40,711 nt of DNA from an uncultured Eubacteriales bacterium (lineage in GTDB: Bacteria > Bacillota > Clostridia > Oscillospirales > CAG-272), in contig CATYXQ010000012.1 of the NCBI GenBank assembly GCA_958414825.1, forward strand, positions 1 through 40,711, in the 5' to 3' direction. The notes below the pieces were generated by a model. It saw nothing but the letters and a program-made list of their open reading frames with translations, had not been told where the DNA came from and did no database searches. Position 1 is the first letter of the stretch. Each line of letters opens with the position of its first letter. The position numbers and the translations under genes were made by a program. Below are positions 16,269 through 25,284 of the stretch, in pieces.

Positions 16269-18044
16269 TCAGCTATGCGGAAACGGCTCGGTCTTATACG
16301 CTTCAATCTTTTCATCTACCGCCGCGCGGAACGCCGCTTTCTCGGTCTTGCTCATACCGGACAACCAACCGTCGATGATTTTCCAATCGACCTCTGCCGG
16401 ATCAATATCGAGAACCTGCGCCGCTATCAGATCCGCAATGAGAAATGCGAGCAGCGGATTTTGATGTTCATCCTCAATAAAGGGAAGCTGATAATTCAGC
16501 AATACATCTTTATACAGATCCGCACTGCGGATAATCTCTATATCAAGATTAAGATCCATAAAACCGTCATAGGTATAATACGGGGACGGCTTTGTAATAT
16601 ACGGATAATAGTAGAATTCCACCGCCTCCGAATCAAAGAAAGACATCAGAAGCATACAGTATTCATAGCTGTTCTCTATAATACCGGCATAATCCTGAAA
16701 GATGACGATATCGGCAAGCTCGATTTTCTCTTCCAATCTTCTTATATTATTTTGGAAATTATCATAATGCTGACGAAGTGAACCGCCGCCGATCAATTCG
16801 GTATGAATATTAATTTTTACATCCTGCCCTGCGCAAATGTTTTTTACTTTGGCCGGAATATCGTTGACATACGTATAGCTGTTTCCGATAAACAAAACGT
16901 CTGTAACGCCGTTATCCACGTGCGGCACCGGTTCTCTGTTCGTCGGCAGCGCCAATTCGTCTATCACGGTAACTTTCAAATTGTCAAAATAGACGCGCCC
17001 AAGGTTATCAAGGCCATTCTTTTCTCCGGCAAGACGGAAGCCAAACGTTCCGCTACTCCAAGTCGCATCGCTCTTTGTGAGAGAAAGCACAACCTTTCCG
17101 GTATCCAAATCCGTATAGGTACAATAGCAGCGATCCCCATAGACGATAAAATTCAAATGCAGATCCATGCCGGGCTCAAACACAACCGAGGAAGAAACCA
17201 AATTGCCGCCCCACGTGCCGAGCTTGCTACTGTATCCGATCGCCCCCCGATCACCAGCGGAACCGACAAAATACATATACCCGTAAAAAGAATTTGAACT
17301 TTCATCGGTTGCTTTCTCATAATCGCAGCGCATCAGCACACCGCCCTGCGTCTGGATATTATACATGTCCACATCGATCATATAGTTGGTAAGATTTGCA
17401 GCGTCCGGCCGGTTGAACAGCAAAAACGCGCTGGCATCGGATGTCAAATCGGCCGCCAAGGAATCGAGATACAACCGTCCATTGCGCACCACCCATTCTC
17501 CCCGATAGGCGGTAAAATCCTCCAAAACCGATTTATCCGAAAAATCCGTTTCATAATATACGCCGACCTCGGGTACAGGAATCGGGGCTTTAACCGTCTT
17601 GGTAATGACTGCGGTGCTGGTCTCGCCGTCCCACGCAACGACGGCGCCTAAGCTCTCAGCCACAAAACGAACCGGCAGATAGGTTCTCGAATTTTCAATA
17701 AACGCAGGCGCATCCAGCAACTTTTCTTCTCCGTTGACATGCGCCATGCTCATGCCGATGGTTATTTTGATTTCAGTATCCGGACTCGTAATCACAGCCG
17801 TACTAGTCCCGCCGTCCCACGCAACGGCAGCACCCAGACTTTCGGCCACAAAGCGAACCGGCAACATCGTGCGGCTTTCGCGAATCATCGGCGCGGCGTC
17901 GAGCGTCTGCGCCTCTCCGTTCAAAAAAGCCTGCGTCGATCCAACCGTCATTTTCAGTTCAATCGTCTCAGATGTTTCAACTGCATAGGCGGATACCAGC
18001 ATTATAAAGATAAATGCAATCGCCAAAAATATGCGTTTTTTCAT
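16269..18044 (-). CDS. Secreted protein: two CuAO-like stalk domains, LamG-like domain, SGNH-like domain
   Basis: The start at 18044 gives MKKRIFLAIAFIFIMLVSAYA, a signal peptide, with GGAGG 7 bp upstream; the longer frame from 18122 was rejected. The protein has 591 residues. Residues ~30-155 hold two copper-amine-oxidase-like N-terminal domains, each with an RTMLPVRFVAESLGA or RTYLPVRFVAESLGA core. Residues ~165-380 resemble a concanavalin/LamG-type carbohydrate-binding sandwich (ETDFSD, GEWVVRNGRLYLD). Residues ~380-591 resemble an SGNH hydrolase: FIGNSYT with Ser389 as nucleophile and EDEHQNP with Asp525/His527 near the end. A likely role is esterase action on acetylated polysaccharide at the cell surface, by inference. 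The gene follows the one at 18172-19524 with a terminator in between. Confidence 0.75.
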   Translation of the reverse strand: MKKRIFLAIAFIFIMLVSAYAVETSETIELKMTVGSTQAFLNGEAQTLDAAPMIRESRTMLPVRFVAESLGAAVAWDGGTSTAVITSPDTEIKITIGMSMAHVNGEEKLLDAPAFIENSRTYLPVRFVAESLGAVVAWDGETSTAVITKTVKAPIPVPEVGVYYETDFSDKSVLEDFTAYRGEWVVRNGRLYLDSLAADLTSDASAFLLFNRPDAANLTNYMIDVDMYNIQTQGGVLMRCDYEKATDESSNSFYGYMYFVGSAGDRGAIGYSSKLGTWGGNLVSSSVVFEPGMDLHLNFIVYGDRCYCTYTDLDTGKVVLSLTKSDATWSSGTFGFRLAGEKNGLDNLGRVYFDNLKVTVIDELALPTNREPVPHVDNGVTDVLFIGNSYTYVNDIPAKVKNICAGQDVKINIHTELIGGGSLRQHYDNFQNNIRRLEEKIELADIVIFQDYAGIIENSYEYCMLLMSFFDSEAVEFYYYPYITKPSPYYTYDGFMDLNLDIEIIRSADLYKDVLLNYQLPFIEDEHQNPLLAFLIADLIAAQVLDIDPAEVDWKIIDGWLSGMSKTEKAAFRAAVDEKIEAYKTEPFPHS

Positions 18045-18124
18045 AAAAACCTCCAAAATTGATAAAAACTGTTCTAATTGCATTGTATCATGTTCTTTTG
18101 AAAAAAACAAGTATCTGCGCAAAA

Positions 18125-18167
18125 AAAATATCGGAGCGGATTCTTTTAAGAACCGCTCCGATATTTT
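18125..18167. terminator. Terminator between the two stalk-domain genes
   Basis: A 15-bp stem pairs 18125-18139 with 18153-18167, and an inner TTCTT/AAGAA extends it. A-runs and T-runs on either side make it effective for the minus strand. It sits just past the stop of the gene at 18172. Confidence 0.8.
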
Positions 18168-18171
18168 CTAC

Positions 18172-18549
18172 TTATTTCGTAATGGTCGCCGTGCTGGTCG
18201 CACCGTCCCACGCAACCGCTGCGCCGAGCGCTTCCGCTACGAAGCGAACCGGCAGATAAGTTCTTGAATTTTCAATAAACGCAGGCGCGTCAAGCGGCTT
18301 CTCCTCGCCGTTTACCGTCGCCGTTGCCGCGCCAATCGTAATTTTGATCTCAATATCGCCGCTCGTAAGCGTCGCCGTGCTGGTCGCACCGTCCCATGCA
18401 ACGGCTGCGCCGAGATTTTCCGCAACGAAACGTACCGGCAGCATCGTGCGGTTCTGGCGGATAATCGGCGCTGCGTCCAGCGCTTTGGCTACGCCGTTGA
18501 CATAGCCGTTCATGTCGCCGATGGTCATTTTGATCTCGGTTTTCTCAGT
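18172..18549 (-). repeat. Internal duplication of the CuAO-like module (186-bp period)
   Basis: The DNA around 18185 and 18371 is nearly identical for over 25 bases at an offset of 186 bp (62 codons), and related copies occur near 17620 and 17810 in the next gene. This suggests module duplication that is recent or kept alike by recombination. Confidence 0.7.
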
Positions 18550-19524
18550 CGATGCGGCGCCGTCCTGCACAACCGTACCAAAGCCGGTAAGCTTTCCGGC
18601 AAGCGCCTCCCTGTCGGAAAACGCGGAAATATCAATTAAAGAAACGCCGTCCGTTACCGTGCCGTCAAAGCGCTGTACTGAGGAAAAATCTCCGCCGCTG
18701 ACTGTAATCTTCAGATCTCCCTGCATATTCGTCGAGGTTTCCTCATCCACCGCCAGAAGTTTGCTGGTGAACGTACCGCCGTAAATATTCAGCCATACGT
18801 TTCCGCCGACGCCGCCGTTTACCGAACCCATATGCAGTCTGTGAATCGTGCCGCCGTATATATCGACATACGCCGTCCCACTGCATGAAACAGAACGGGA
18901 ATGCGCGACAATATTGAATTTTCCGCTTTTCACCGTGATTTTGGAATCCGAATCCGGCAGAGCCGTAGCCGCGGTTCCGGCGTCCTTTTGTACGCCGCCG
19001 ACAATCACCGCAGCCTTGGCAATCGCCTCATAATCGCCGAAATCCTCGCACCGAACGCCCATACCCATCTCAATCGGATTGAACTGCGCGACAATCAAAA
19101 TAAAATTCTGCCCCGCCGGGTCCCCGTTGCCGCGAAACGTCAGATTCTCAAATACAGTCGGTCCGTTCAGGAAAAACCGATGTTTGTTGCTCACGATTCC
19201 GTGTCCCTCAGCGGTCCGATACGATACTCCCCCATACTCCTGGGTCAATGTAACCGTACCGGTATGTTTGGGTTCATTGAAGTGTTCGGTGAGCGTCAGC
19301 TTTTCCATCACAACAATCCGTCCGCCCGCATCGCCAAGCGCCGCATATGCGTCAGCCAGCGAACCGAACGCCGTGTCGGCCGTGGAACCGTCGCCCGTGC
19401 CGCCGTCCGTTACATAAACGACCTTTTCTTCTGCGTCCGCAAACACCGGACACGCGCACAGGACAAACAATGCAATCAATATGCAAATAAATGGGAATCC
19501 CGCGCTCAATTTTCTGCTCTTCAT
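18172..19524 (-). CDS. Secreted beta-helix-like protein with C-terminal CuAO-like stalk domains
   Basis: This is a 450-residue protein with a signal peptide (MKSRKLSAGFPFICILIALF, cleavage near VFADAEE about residue 30). Residues ~35-320 carry beta-helix-like turns such as VKSGKFN, IYGGTIHRL, IYGGTFTSK and VSGGDFSSV. They begin with YVTDGGTGDGSTADTAFGSL, a segment typical of secreted pectate-lyase-like helices. Residues ~325-450 hold two copper-amine-oxidase-like domains (NRTMLPVRFVAENLGAAVAW and SRTYLPVRFVAEALGAAVAW) with 62-residue spacing. Such domains are frequent at the ends of Clostridial extracellular proteins; the copper link is by homology only. No catalytic residues are evident. The same modules open the next gene. 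Confidence 0.78.
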   Translation of the reverse strand: MKSRKLSAGFPFICILIALFVLCACPVFADAEEKVVYVTDGGTGDGSTADTAFGSLADAYAALGDAGGRIVVMEKLTLTEHFNEPKHTGTVTLTQEYGGVSYRTAEGHGIVSNKHRFFLNGPTVFENLTFRGNGDPAGQNFILIVAQFNPIEMGMGVRCEDFGDYEAIAKAAVIVGGVQKDAGTAATALPDSDSKITVKSGKFNIVAHSRSVSCSGTAYVDIYGGTIHRLHMGSVNGGVGGNVWLNIYGGTFTSKLLAVDEETSTNMQGDLKITVSGGDFSSVQRFDGTVTDGVSLIDISAFSDREALAGKLTGFGTVVQDGAASTEKTEIKMTIGDMNGYVNGVAKALDAAPIIRQNRTMLPVRFVAENLGAAVAWDGATSTATLTSGDIEIKITIGAATATVNGEEKPLDAPAFIENSRTYLPVRFVAEALGAAVAWDGATSTATITK

Positions 19525-19629
19525 AGAAATCCTGCCTTTCCTGTATTTGATTTTTTACGATAAATGTGCGCCGAAAGGAAAAAACGCTTTTGTACCGCAA
19601 AATGGCACATCCTCGTATGTCTTATTATA

Positions 19630-19657
19630 ATTATACCAAAAATTACATCAAATTCAA
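19630..19657 (-). promoter_or_regulatory. Promoter of the stalk-domain gene at 18172-19524
   Basis: On the minus strand TTGAAT (19652-19657) is followed after 16 bp by a perfect TATAAT (19630-19635) preceded by TGG. This is a strong extended -10 promoter about 105 bp upstream of the start. Confidence 0.65.
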
Positions 19658-19737
19658 GGCAATTTTTTTGCAGTTTTTCCTCTGAAAATTTACACGGAGC
19701 GGAAAATACAGCGCTGTGAAAACCGAAATATCCGTTT

Positions 19738-21777
19738 TCAGCGGCCGCGTCTGTTTTTAGAACCCTGTTTTTTGGATAGATTTGTGTCTCGCTGTCCGGA
19801 AAAGTTTCTCTGTCCATGCTGTCCGGAATTTTTCTGTCCGCGCGGCTTTTGCGAAATTTCCCGGTCAAAAAGCCGCGCCTGAGCAGGTCTTTTCCGGGAG
19901 GCCTTTTTTTTCGCTGGCGCCAAGCGGCTTTGCCGCGTCTTTCCGGCCTCCGTCGCATCTTCTTTCCGGCTGCTCCGCGCCGGACGGACAAGACAGTCCG
20001 CGCCGTACCCGATCAGATCGGTGCGGCCGCATATTTCAAGCGCTTCACGAACAAGCGGCGCGTTCTTCGGTCGGTTGTACTGCAAAAGCGCGCGCTGCAT
20101 CTGTTTTTCATGATAATCAGTCGCCACATAAACCGGTTTGCCGTCGAGCGGATTTATGCCCGTGTAATACATTACGGTGCTCGGCGTGCCGGGCGTCGGA
20201 TAAAAGTCCTGCACCTGCTCAGGCGCGTATCCCATCCGTTTCAGGCAGAGTGCAAGCTCGACCGCGCTTTCCAGCGTCGCGCCCGGATGGCTGGACATCA
20301 AATAGGGAACAAGATACTGCTCAAGTCCCGCTGCCGAGCATAGCGCGAAATATTTTTCCCGGAAGCGCGCGTACACCGAAAACGAGGGCTTGCCCATTAC
20401 GCGCAGAACGCGGTCGTCGCAGTGTTCAGGCGCAACTTTGAGTTGTCCGCTGACATGGTCTCGCACAAGCTTTTTGAAAAATGCGTCGCTTTTGTCGGCC
20501 AAAAGGTAATCAAAGCGGATTCCCGAACGAATGAATACCTTTTTCACGCGCGGAAGCGATTCGACGGCGCGCAGAAGTTTGATATACTCGCTGTGATCTG
20601 CGATCAGATTTTTGCAGGGCGTGGGCGCAAGGCATTTGCGGGACGCGCAGACGCCGTCGGTCAACTGCTTTTTGCACGCGCCGTAGCGGAAATTGGCGGT
20701 AGGGCCGCCGATATCGTGGATATATCCCTTAAAATCCGGCATTTCCGTAATGATCTTCGCTTCGCGCACAACCGACTCTATACTGCGCGACCGAACGGTT
20801 CGCCCCTGGTGAAAAGCGAGCGCGCAGAAATTGCACGCGCCGAAGCAGCCGCGGTTATGCGTGATCGAAAAGCGCACCTCTGCAATCGCGGGCACGCCGC
20901 CCGCCGCCTCATACATCGGATGATAGGTTCGCATATAGGGCAGCGCGTAGACTCTGTCCAGTTCTTCCCGCTCAAGCGGCGGCATCGGCGGATTCTGCAC
21001 AAGAATCCGATCGCCGTATCCCTCCAGCACCGCGCGGCCGTAAATCGAATCCTGGTTGCGGTACTGCACGCCGTATGCGTCCGCATATGCCCGCTTGTCG
21101 GTTTTGAGACGATCGTATTCATAGGTTTCGACCGCGTTTTCCGGCGTCTTTTCGCCCCGCTTTATCAGAAAAACCGTGCCGCGCACATCCCGGATCCTGC
21201 GAACCGGCACGCCGCGGTCGAGCAGGCGCGCGATTTCGAGCAGAATCTTTTCGCCCATGCCGTAGGTCAGAATATCCGCACGGCTGTCCACAAGCAGCGA
21301 GCGTCGCACACGGTTGTCCCAGTAGTCGTAATGCGCAAAGCGGCGAAGCGAAGCTTCCAACCCGCCGAGAATCACCGGCACGTCCCCATATGCCTCGCGA
21401 ATGCGGTTGGTATACACGATCGTGGCGCGGTCAGGCCGAAGTCCCGCGCGGCCGCCCGGAGAATAATAGTCGTCGGTTCGGCGGCGCTTGGCGGCGGTAT
21501 AATGCGCCACCATCGAATCAATATTGCCGGCGCTGACTAAAAAGCCGAGCCGCGGACGGCCAAACTCGCAAAACGCATCCGCGTTCCGGTAATCGGGCTG
21601 CGCCAAAAAGCCGATGCGAAAGCCCGCGTCTTCGAGCACGCGCGTAATAATCGCCGCGCCGAACGAGGGATGATCCACATAAGCGTCCCCCGAAACATAG
21701 ACAAAATCGACCTGTCCCCATCCCCGCGCCTCCATTTCGGCGCGGCAGACCGGCAAAAATCCGTTTGTCTGTTCCAT
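19738..21777 (-). CDS. YgiQ family radical SAM protein
   Basis: The 679-residue protein begins with the family's characteristic LPVCRAEMEARGW and VSGDAYVDHPSFG block, a B12-binding-like region. The radical SAM centre follows near residue 310: GCFGACNFCAL, a CxxxCxxC that would bind a 4Fe-4S cluster and S-adenosylmethionine. A second Cys group (CASRKCLAPTPCKNL) lies near 390 and is also seen in this family. The last ~80 residues form a basic, low-complexity tail rich in Arg, Lys and Gln, probably disordered and perhaps RNA-binding. The reaction of the YgiQ family is not established. A good GGGAGG precedes the ATG. It lies downstream of infB but behind terminator-like hairpins, so it is likely a separate unit. 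Confidence 0.92.
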   Translation of the reverse strand: MEQTNGFLPVCRAEMEARGWGQVDFVYVSGDAYVDHPSFGAAIITRVLEDAGFRIGFLAQPDYRNADAFCEFGRPRLGFLVSAGNIDSMVAHYTAAKRRRTDDYYSPGGRAGLRPDRATIVYTNRIREAYGDVPVILGGLEASLRRFAHYDYWDNRVRRSLLVDSRADILTYGMGEKILLEIARLLDRGVPVRRIRDVRGTVFLIKRGEKTPENAVETYEYDRLKTDKRAYADAYGVQYRNQDSIYGRAVLEGYGDRILVQNPPMPPLEREELDRVYALPYMRTYHPMYEAAGGVPAIAEVRFSITHNRGCFGACNFCALAFHQGRTVRSRSIESVVREAKIITEMPDFKGYIHDIGGPTANFRYGACKKQLTDGVCASRKCLAPTPCKNLIADHSEYIKLLRAVESLPRVKKVFIRSGIRFDYLLADKSDAFFKKLVRDHVSGQLKVAPEHCDDRVLRVMGKPSFSVYARFREKYFALCSAAGLEQYLVPYLMSSHPGATLESAVELALCLKRMGYAPEQVQDFYPTPGTPSTVMYYTGINPLDGKPVYVATDYHEKQMQRALLQYNRPKNAPLVREALEICGRTDLIGYGADCLVRPARSSRKEDATEAGKTRQSRLAPAKKKASRKRPAQARLFDREISQKPRGQKNSGQHGQRNFSGQRDTNLSKKQGSKNRRGR

Positions 21778-21817
21778 TTTTTATCTCCCTCCCGGCAAAG
21801 AATGCCCCGGATAAAAA

Positions 21818-21841
21818 GAAAACCGCCATGCAGCGGTTTTC
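21818..21841. repeat. 24-bp hairpin, left copy (terminator-like)
   Basis: A perfect 9-bp stem (GAAAACCGC/GCGGTTTTC) with a 6-base loop CATGCA is identical to the one at 22023-22046. On the minus strand it is followed by a strong T-run, yet it stands only 40 bp before the ygiQ-family start, so it may attenuate readthrough from infB. Confidence 0.75.
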
Positions 21842-21935
21842 TCTGACCGTCGAAAAAACAAGTTTTTTTCGGCGATGGACGCGTGCACTCTCGTCGTCGC
21901 GCCGCCCTTTAGGCGGCACTTGCGCGTCTGTAAGG

Positions 21936-22022
21936 TGTTTACAAGGCGGCGCATGTCCGCCTTGTAAACATATTTTATTTACAGCATTCTTTTTCGTAAT
22001 TTTTACGTGATCGACAAGCTGA
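21936..22022 (+). repeat. Dispersed intergenic hairpin element, copy B
   Basis: A perfect 14-bp stem (21936-21949 with 21957-21970, loop CGCATGT) is followed by ATTTTATTTACA, a T-rich stretch, and GATCGACAAGCTGA leading into the 24-bp hairpin at 22023. Copy C (35816) has the same order: hairpin, TTTTGTTTGCA, ATCGACAAACTGA, hairpin. Confidence 0.8.
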
Positions 22023-22046
22023 GAAAACCGCCATGCAGCGGTTTTC
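22023..22046 (-). terminator. 24-bp hairpin, right copy, terminator of infB
   Basis: This stem-loop is identical to 21818-21841. It lies 19 bp past the infB stop on the minus strand, with a short T-stretch after the stem. On the plus strand it is followed by TTTC and ATTTTTT. Confidence 0.65.
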
Positions 22047-22064
22047 TTTCACGATTTTTTAAAT

Positions 22065-24878
22065 TTATTCCGTGACTTCCTCCATCACGAACGCTTCAAG
22101 CACGTCATTTTCCTTGATATCGTTATACCGTTCCAGGCCGACGCCGCATTCATAGCCTGCGGCAACCTCGCGCACGTCGTCCTTGAAGCGGCGGAGAGAA
22201 GAAATTTTATCTTCAAATACCACAACGCCGTCACGGATAATGCGAATCTGCGCGCTGCGCGCAATCTTACCGTCCTGTACATAAGAACCGGCTATCGTAC
22301 CGACATTCGGCACATGAATAGTCTGGCGAACCTGCGCGTGTCCCAGAATATTTTCCCGATATTTCGGCGCAAGCATACCCTTCATCGCGGCCTCGATTTC
22401 CTCAATGCACTCATAGATGATGCGGTATGTGCGTACATCTACGCCCTGCCGCGCCGCCGCGTCAATCGCGCTCTTATCCGGACGCACGTTGAAGCCGACG
22501 ATGATCGCGCCGGACGCCGAAGCGAGCATAACGTCGTTTTCGGTAATACCGCCGACCGCGCTGTGAATGACATGCACTTTGACTTCCTCGGTTGAAAGTT
22601 TTTCAAGCGACGTCTTCACGGCCTCAGCGCTGCCGCCGACGTCGGCTTTGACTACGATATTGAGTTCCTTGACGCCCTCGGAAATCTGTGAGAACAGATC
22701 GTCCAGCGAAACCTTGGCGTTGGCTTTAAACTCAGCCTCTTTGGCACGGTCGCGGCGCTGTTCTGCCAGCGTGCGCGCCATACGTTCATCCTCAACCGCG
22801 TTAAATTCATCACCCGCAAGCGGCACGGCGTCAAGACCGATAATCTCCACGGGAACGGACGGCCCCGCCGCAGTCACGTCCTCGCCGCGGTCATTTTTCA
22901 TCGCGCGGACGCGGCCGACTGTGGTTCCGGCGATCACAATGTCGCCGGAATGCAGCGTACCGTTCTGAACAAGAACCGTCGCCACCGGACCGCGGCCTTT
23001 ATCCAATTTTGCTTCGATCACGATACCCTTGGCGCGGCGCGCGGGGTTGGCGCGCAGTTCCTTGACCTCGGCGACAAGCAGCACATTTTCAAGCAAATCC
23101 TCAATGCCCTTGCCGGTAACCGCCGAAACAGGCACGCAAATCACATCGCCGCCCCACTCCTCAGGGACCAGATTATACTGCGTCAAGCCGGTCATAACCG
23201 CCTCCGGATTGGCGCTCGGTTTATCCATTTTATTAATGGCGACAATGATGTCAACGCCTGCCGCCCGCGCATGGTTAATAGCCTCTACGGTCTGCGGCAT
23301 AATGCCGTCGTCCGCCGCGACCACCAAAATCGCAATATCGGTCGCCTGCGCGCCGCGCGCGCGCATGGCCGTGAATGCCTCATGGCCGGGCGTATCCAAG
23401 AACGTAATGTCCTTGCCGCCGATCTGTACGCGATACGCACCGATATGCTGTGTAATACCGCCCGCCTCGCCGTGCGTCACATTGGTGTGGCGGATCGCGT
23501 CGAGCAGCGACGTCTTGCCGTGGTCTACGTGACCCATGACGCAGACAACCGGGCTGCGAAGAACCAAATTTTCCTCGCTGTCCTCGCTCTCGTCAAACAG
23601 ACGCTCCTCAATGGTGACAACGACCTCTTTGGTCACCTTCGCGCCGAGTTCGTCGGCAACGAGAAACGCGGTATCAAAGTCCACCACCTGATTGAGCGTG
23701 GCCATCACGCCCATCTTCATCAGGCGCTTGATGACCTCGGCCGCCGTCACTTTCAGGCGGGAAGCGAGTTCCTGCACCGAAATTTCATCAGGCACGGTGA
23801 TTTCAAGCTGTTTTTTGCGCGCTTTTTCAAGCTCAAGCTTTTTAAGGCGCTCGACCGCCTGACGTTCCTTATCCCTGGCCTTGCTGTACTGGCTGCGGTT
23901 GTCCTGCTTTTTCAGCTTTTGACGGTTGGTGCCGTGATCCGAATTGTACGGACTTGCCAATGTTTCCAGCTTTTCATCATATTTGGAGAGATCGACCGTC
24001 GTCGTGCGCGTATCCACCACGCGGACGCTTCCGCGCGGCTTGGCGGGACCGTCGGTTCCGACGCGCTGCATCTGACTGATCGGCGCCGTAAACTTCTGCA
24101 CGGTACGGCGCTCGTTGACCTCTTTGTCAAAACCGGGTTTCATCCGGTTATCCGACCGTCTCTGCGCCGATCCCTTTTTATCAGTTCCGGAACGTACAGG
24201 CGCGCTGTCAAACGACTTGCGCTCAAAGCGGTCGCCGAAATTCCGTGCGGGCGCGTTCCCTGCAGCGGATCGCGATGCGCCAGTCTGTGCCTGCGCTGGA
24301 CGTCCGCCCTGCGGGCGGTCGGACGCGGGCCGGTCATATTGCGGACGCGGCGCCTGTGCGCGCGGCGTCTGCGAACGCTCATTTTGCTGCCGTTCGCTCT
24401 GCTGGCGCGCAGCTGCTGCCGCGCGCGCCTTGGCTTCTATGGCCTGCGCGGCGCTGAGACCGCGCGCGGCGGCCTTTGCTTGCTGCTCAGCTTTTGCTTC
24501 CGCCGCGGCTTTCGCCTTTGCCTCCGCGGCGGCTTTTGCACGCGCGGCCTCTTCCGCCGCGGCGCGCGCGGCAGCCTCGGCTCTCGCTTTTTCCTCCGCT
24601 TCGGCCTTTTCCCTGGCCTCCGCCTCCGCACGAGCTGCCGCGGCTTTCTGCCCCCGTGTAACAATGACAACATCGCCGTCCAGGTACGCATCAAGGCTGC
24701 TGATTTGATTGTCTTTACTGAGAACGTCCATGACCAGACCGTACTCATCCGGGTCAAGCGAGGCAGACTGGGTCTTGCCATCAATGCCGTGCGCCGAAAG
24801 AATATCAATGATGTCCTTTCCCTTGAGTCCAAGCTCCTTTGCCAACTGACTGATACGGTACTGTTGAAGCTGTGCCAT
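22065..24878 (-). CDS. infB: Translation initiation factor IF-2
   Basis: IF-2 is the GTPase that brings initiator tRNA to the ribosome and promotes subunit joining. The 937-residue product begins with an IF2_N domain (QYRISQLAKELGLKGKDIID). A ~65-residue Ala/Glu/Lys helix (about 75-140), a disordered Arg/Gln/Pro/Ser segment and a second IF2_N (ISVQELASRLKVTAAEVIKR) follow. The G domain has GHVDHGKTSLLDAI (about residue 447), DTPGHEAF, NKMDKPSAN and SAVTGKG. Domains II, C1 and C2 complete it and the C-terminus looks intact. It is the last gene of the rimP-nusA-rnpM-ylxQ-infB run, 85 bp after ylxQ. The usual next gene rbfA is absent. Confidence 0.98.
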   Translation of the reverse strand: MAQLQQYRISQLAKELGLKGKDIIDILSAHGIDGKTQSASLDPDEYGLVMDVLSKDNQISSLDAYLDGDVVIVTRGQKAAAARAEAEAREKAEAEEKARAEAAARAAAEEAARAKAAAEAKAKAAAEAKAEQQAKAAARGLSAAQAIEAKARAAAAARQQSERQQNERSQTPRAQAPRPQYDRPASDRPQGGRPAQAQTGASRSAAGNAPARNFGDRFERKSFDSAPVRSGTDKKGSAQRRSDNRMKPGFDKEVNERRTVQKFTAPISQMQRVGTDGPAKPRGSVRVVDTRTTTVDLSKYDEKLETLASPYNSDHGTNRQKLKKQDNRSQYSKARDKERQAVERLKKLELEKARKKQLEITVPDEISVQELASRLKVTAAEVIKRLMKMGVMATLNQVVDFDTAFLVADELGAKVTKEVVVTIEERLFDESEDSEENLVLRSPVVCVMGHVDHGKTSLLDAIRHTNVTHGEAGGITQHIGAYRVQIGGKDITFLDTPGHEAFTAMRARGAQATDIAILVVAADDGIMPQTVEAINHARAAGVDIIVAINKMDKPSANPEAVMTGLTQYNLVPEEWGGDVICVPVSAVTGKGIEDLLENVLLVAEVKELRANPARRAKGIVIEAKLDKGRGPVATVLVQNGTLHSGDIVIAGTTVGRVRAMKNDRGEDVTAAGPSVPVEIIGLDAVPLAGDEFNAVEDERMARTLAEQRRDRAKEAEFKANAKVSLDDLFSQISEGVKELNIVVKADVGGSAEAVKTSLEKLSTEEVKVHVIHSAVGGITENDVMLASASGAIIVGFNVRPDKSAIDAAARQGVDVRTYRIIYECIEEIEAAMKGMLAPKYRENILGHAQVRQTIHVPNVGTIAGSYVQDGKIARSAQIRIIRDGVVVFEDKISSLRRFKDDVREVAAGYECGVGLERYNDIKENDVLEAFVMEEVTE

Positions 24879-24963
24879 TCGTTAAATACCCTTTGCACCG
24901 CGTGCAAAAATCCTTTCTTCGATCAAATGATATACCAAAACCCGCATTCGCGGAAATAACGTC

Positions 24964-25284
24964 TCAGCAACCCATGCGCGTCTCAATGGCGCGGGCGAAC
25001 CCCGCATCCGCCACAGCGAGCGCCGCAACCGCGCCGGTCTTGCCCACGCGCGCAGCAAGCGTCTCAGGGGACGCATCCAGCGGCAGCGCATGAACGCCGT
25101 AATAGGCCGAGCGGTCAAGAATGCGCTTTTTTGTGTTTTCCGACGCCGCAGACGAATACAAAACCAAATGTACGCCGCCGCCCTGCAGCGCGCCGCATAC
25201 CTGCGGCGTGCCGACGACCAGACGTCCCGCCTTTTTCGCAAGGCCGAGCATGGAAAGCGTCCATTCCAAATCTTTTTCAGGCAT
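24964..25284 (-). CDS. ylxQ: L7Ae/L30e/S12e/Gadd45-family RNA-binding protein YlxQ
   Basis: This 106-residue protein belongs to the L7Ae family, which binds kink-turn RNA. MLGLAKKAGRLVVGT near the N-terminus and the following AAS-x-NTKKRI segment are typical of YlxQ. The start at 25284 (MPEKDLEWTLSMLG) was chosen over an upstream extension that only covers the rnpM end. It overlaps rnpM by 8 bp, so the two are translationally coupled. Its partner in the cell is not established; the position between rnpM and infB is the conserved Bacillota arrangement. Confidence 0.92.
   Translation of the reverse strand: MPEKDLEWTLSMLGLAKKAGRLVVGTPQVCGALQGGGVHLVLYSSAASENTKKRILDRSAYYGVHALPLDASPETLAARVGKTGAVAALAVADAGFARAIETRMGC

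Noticed and set aside
18045..18122. 26-residue upstream extension of the SGNH-like gene
   Set aside because: It would hide the signal peptide. GGAGG stands directly before ATG 18044.
20422..21540. 372-codon plus-strand frame opposite the radical SAM gene
   Set aside because: The minus strand has a complete YgiQ-family protein with its Cys motifs. The plus frame shows no domain and is a shadow.
22950..24959. 669-codon plus-strand frame opposite infB
   Set aside because: infB is intact on the minus strand. The plus frame is Arg/Leu/Cys-rich low complexity opposite the Ala/Glu/Lys helix.
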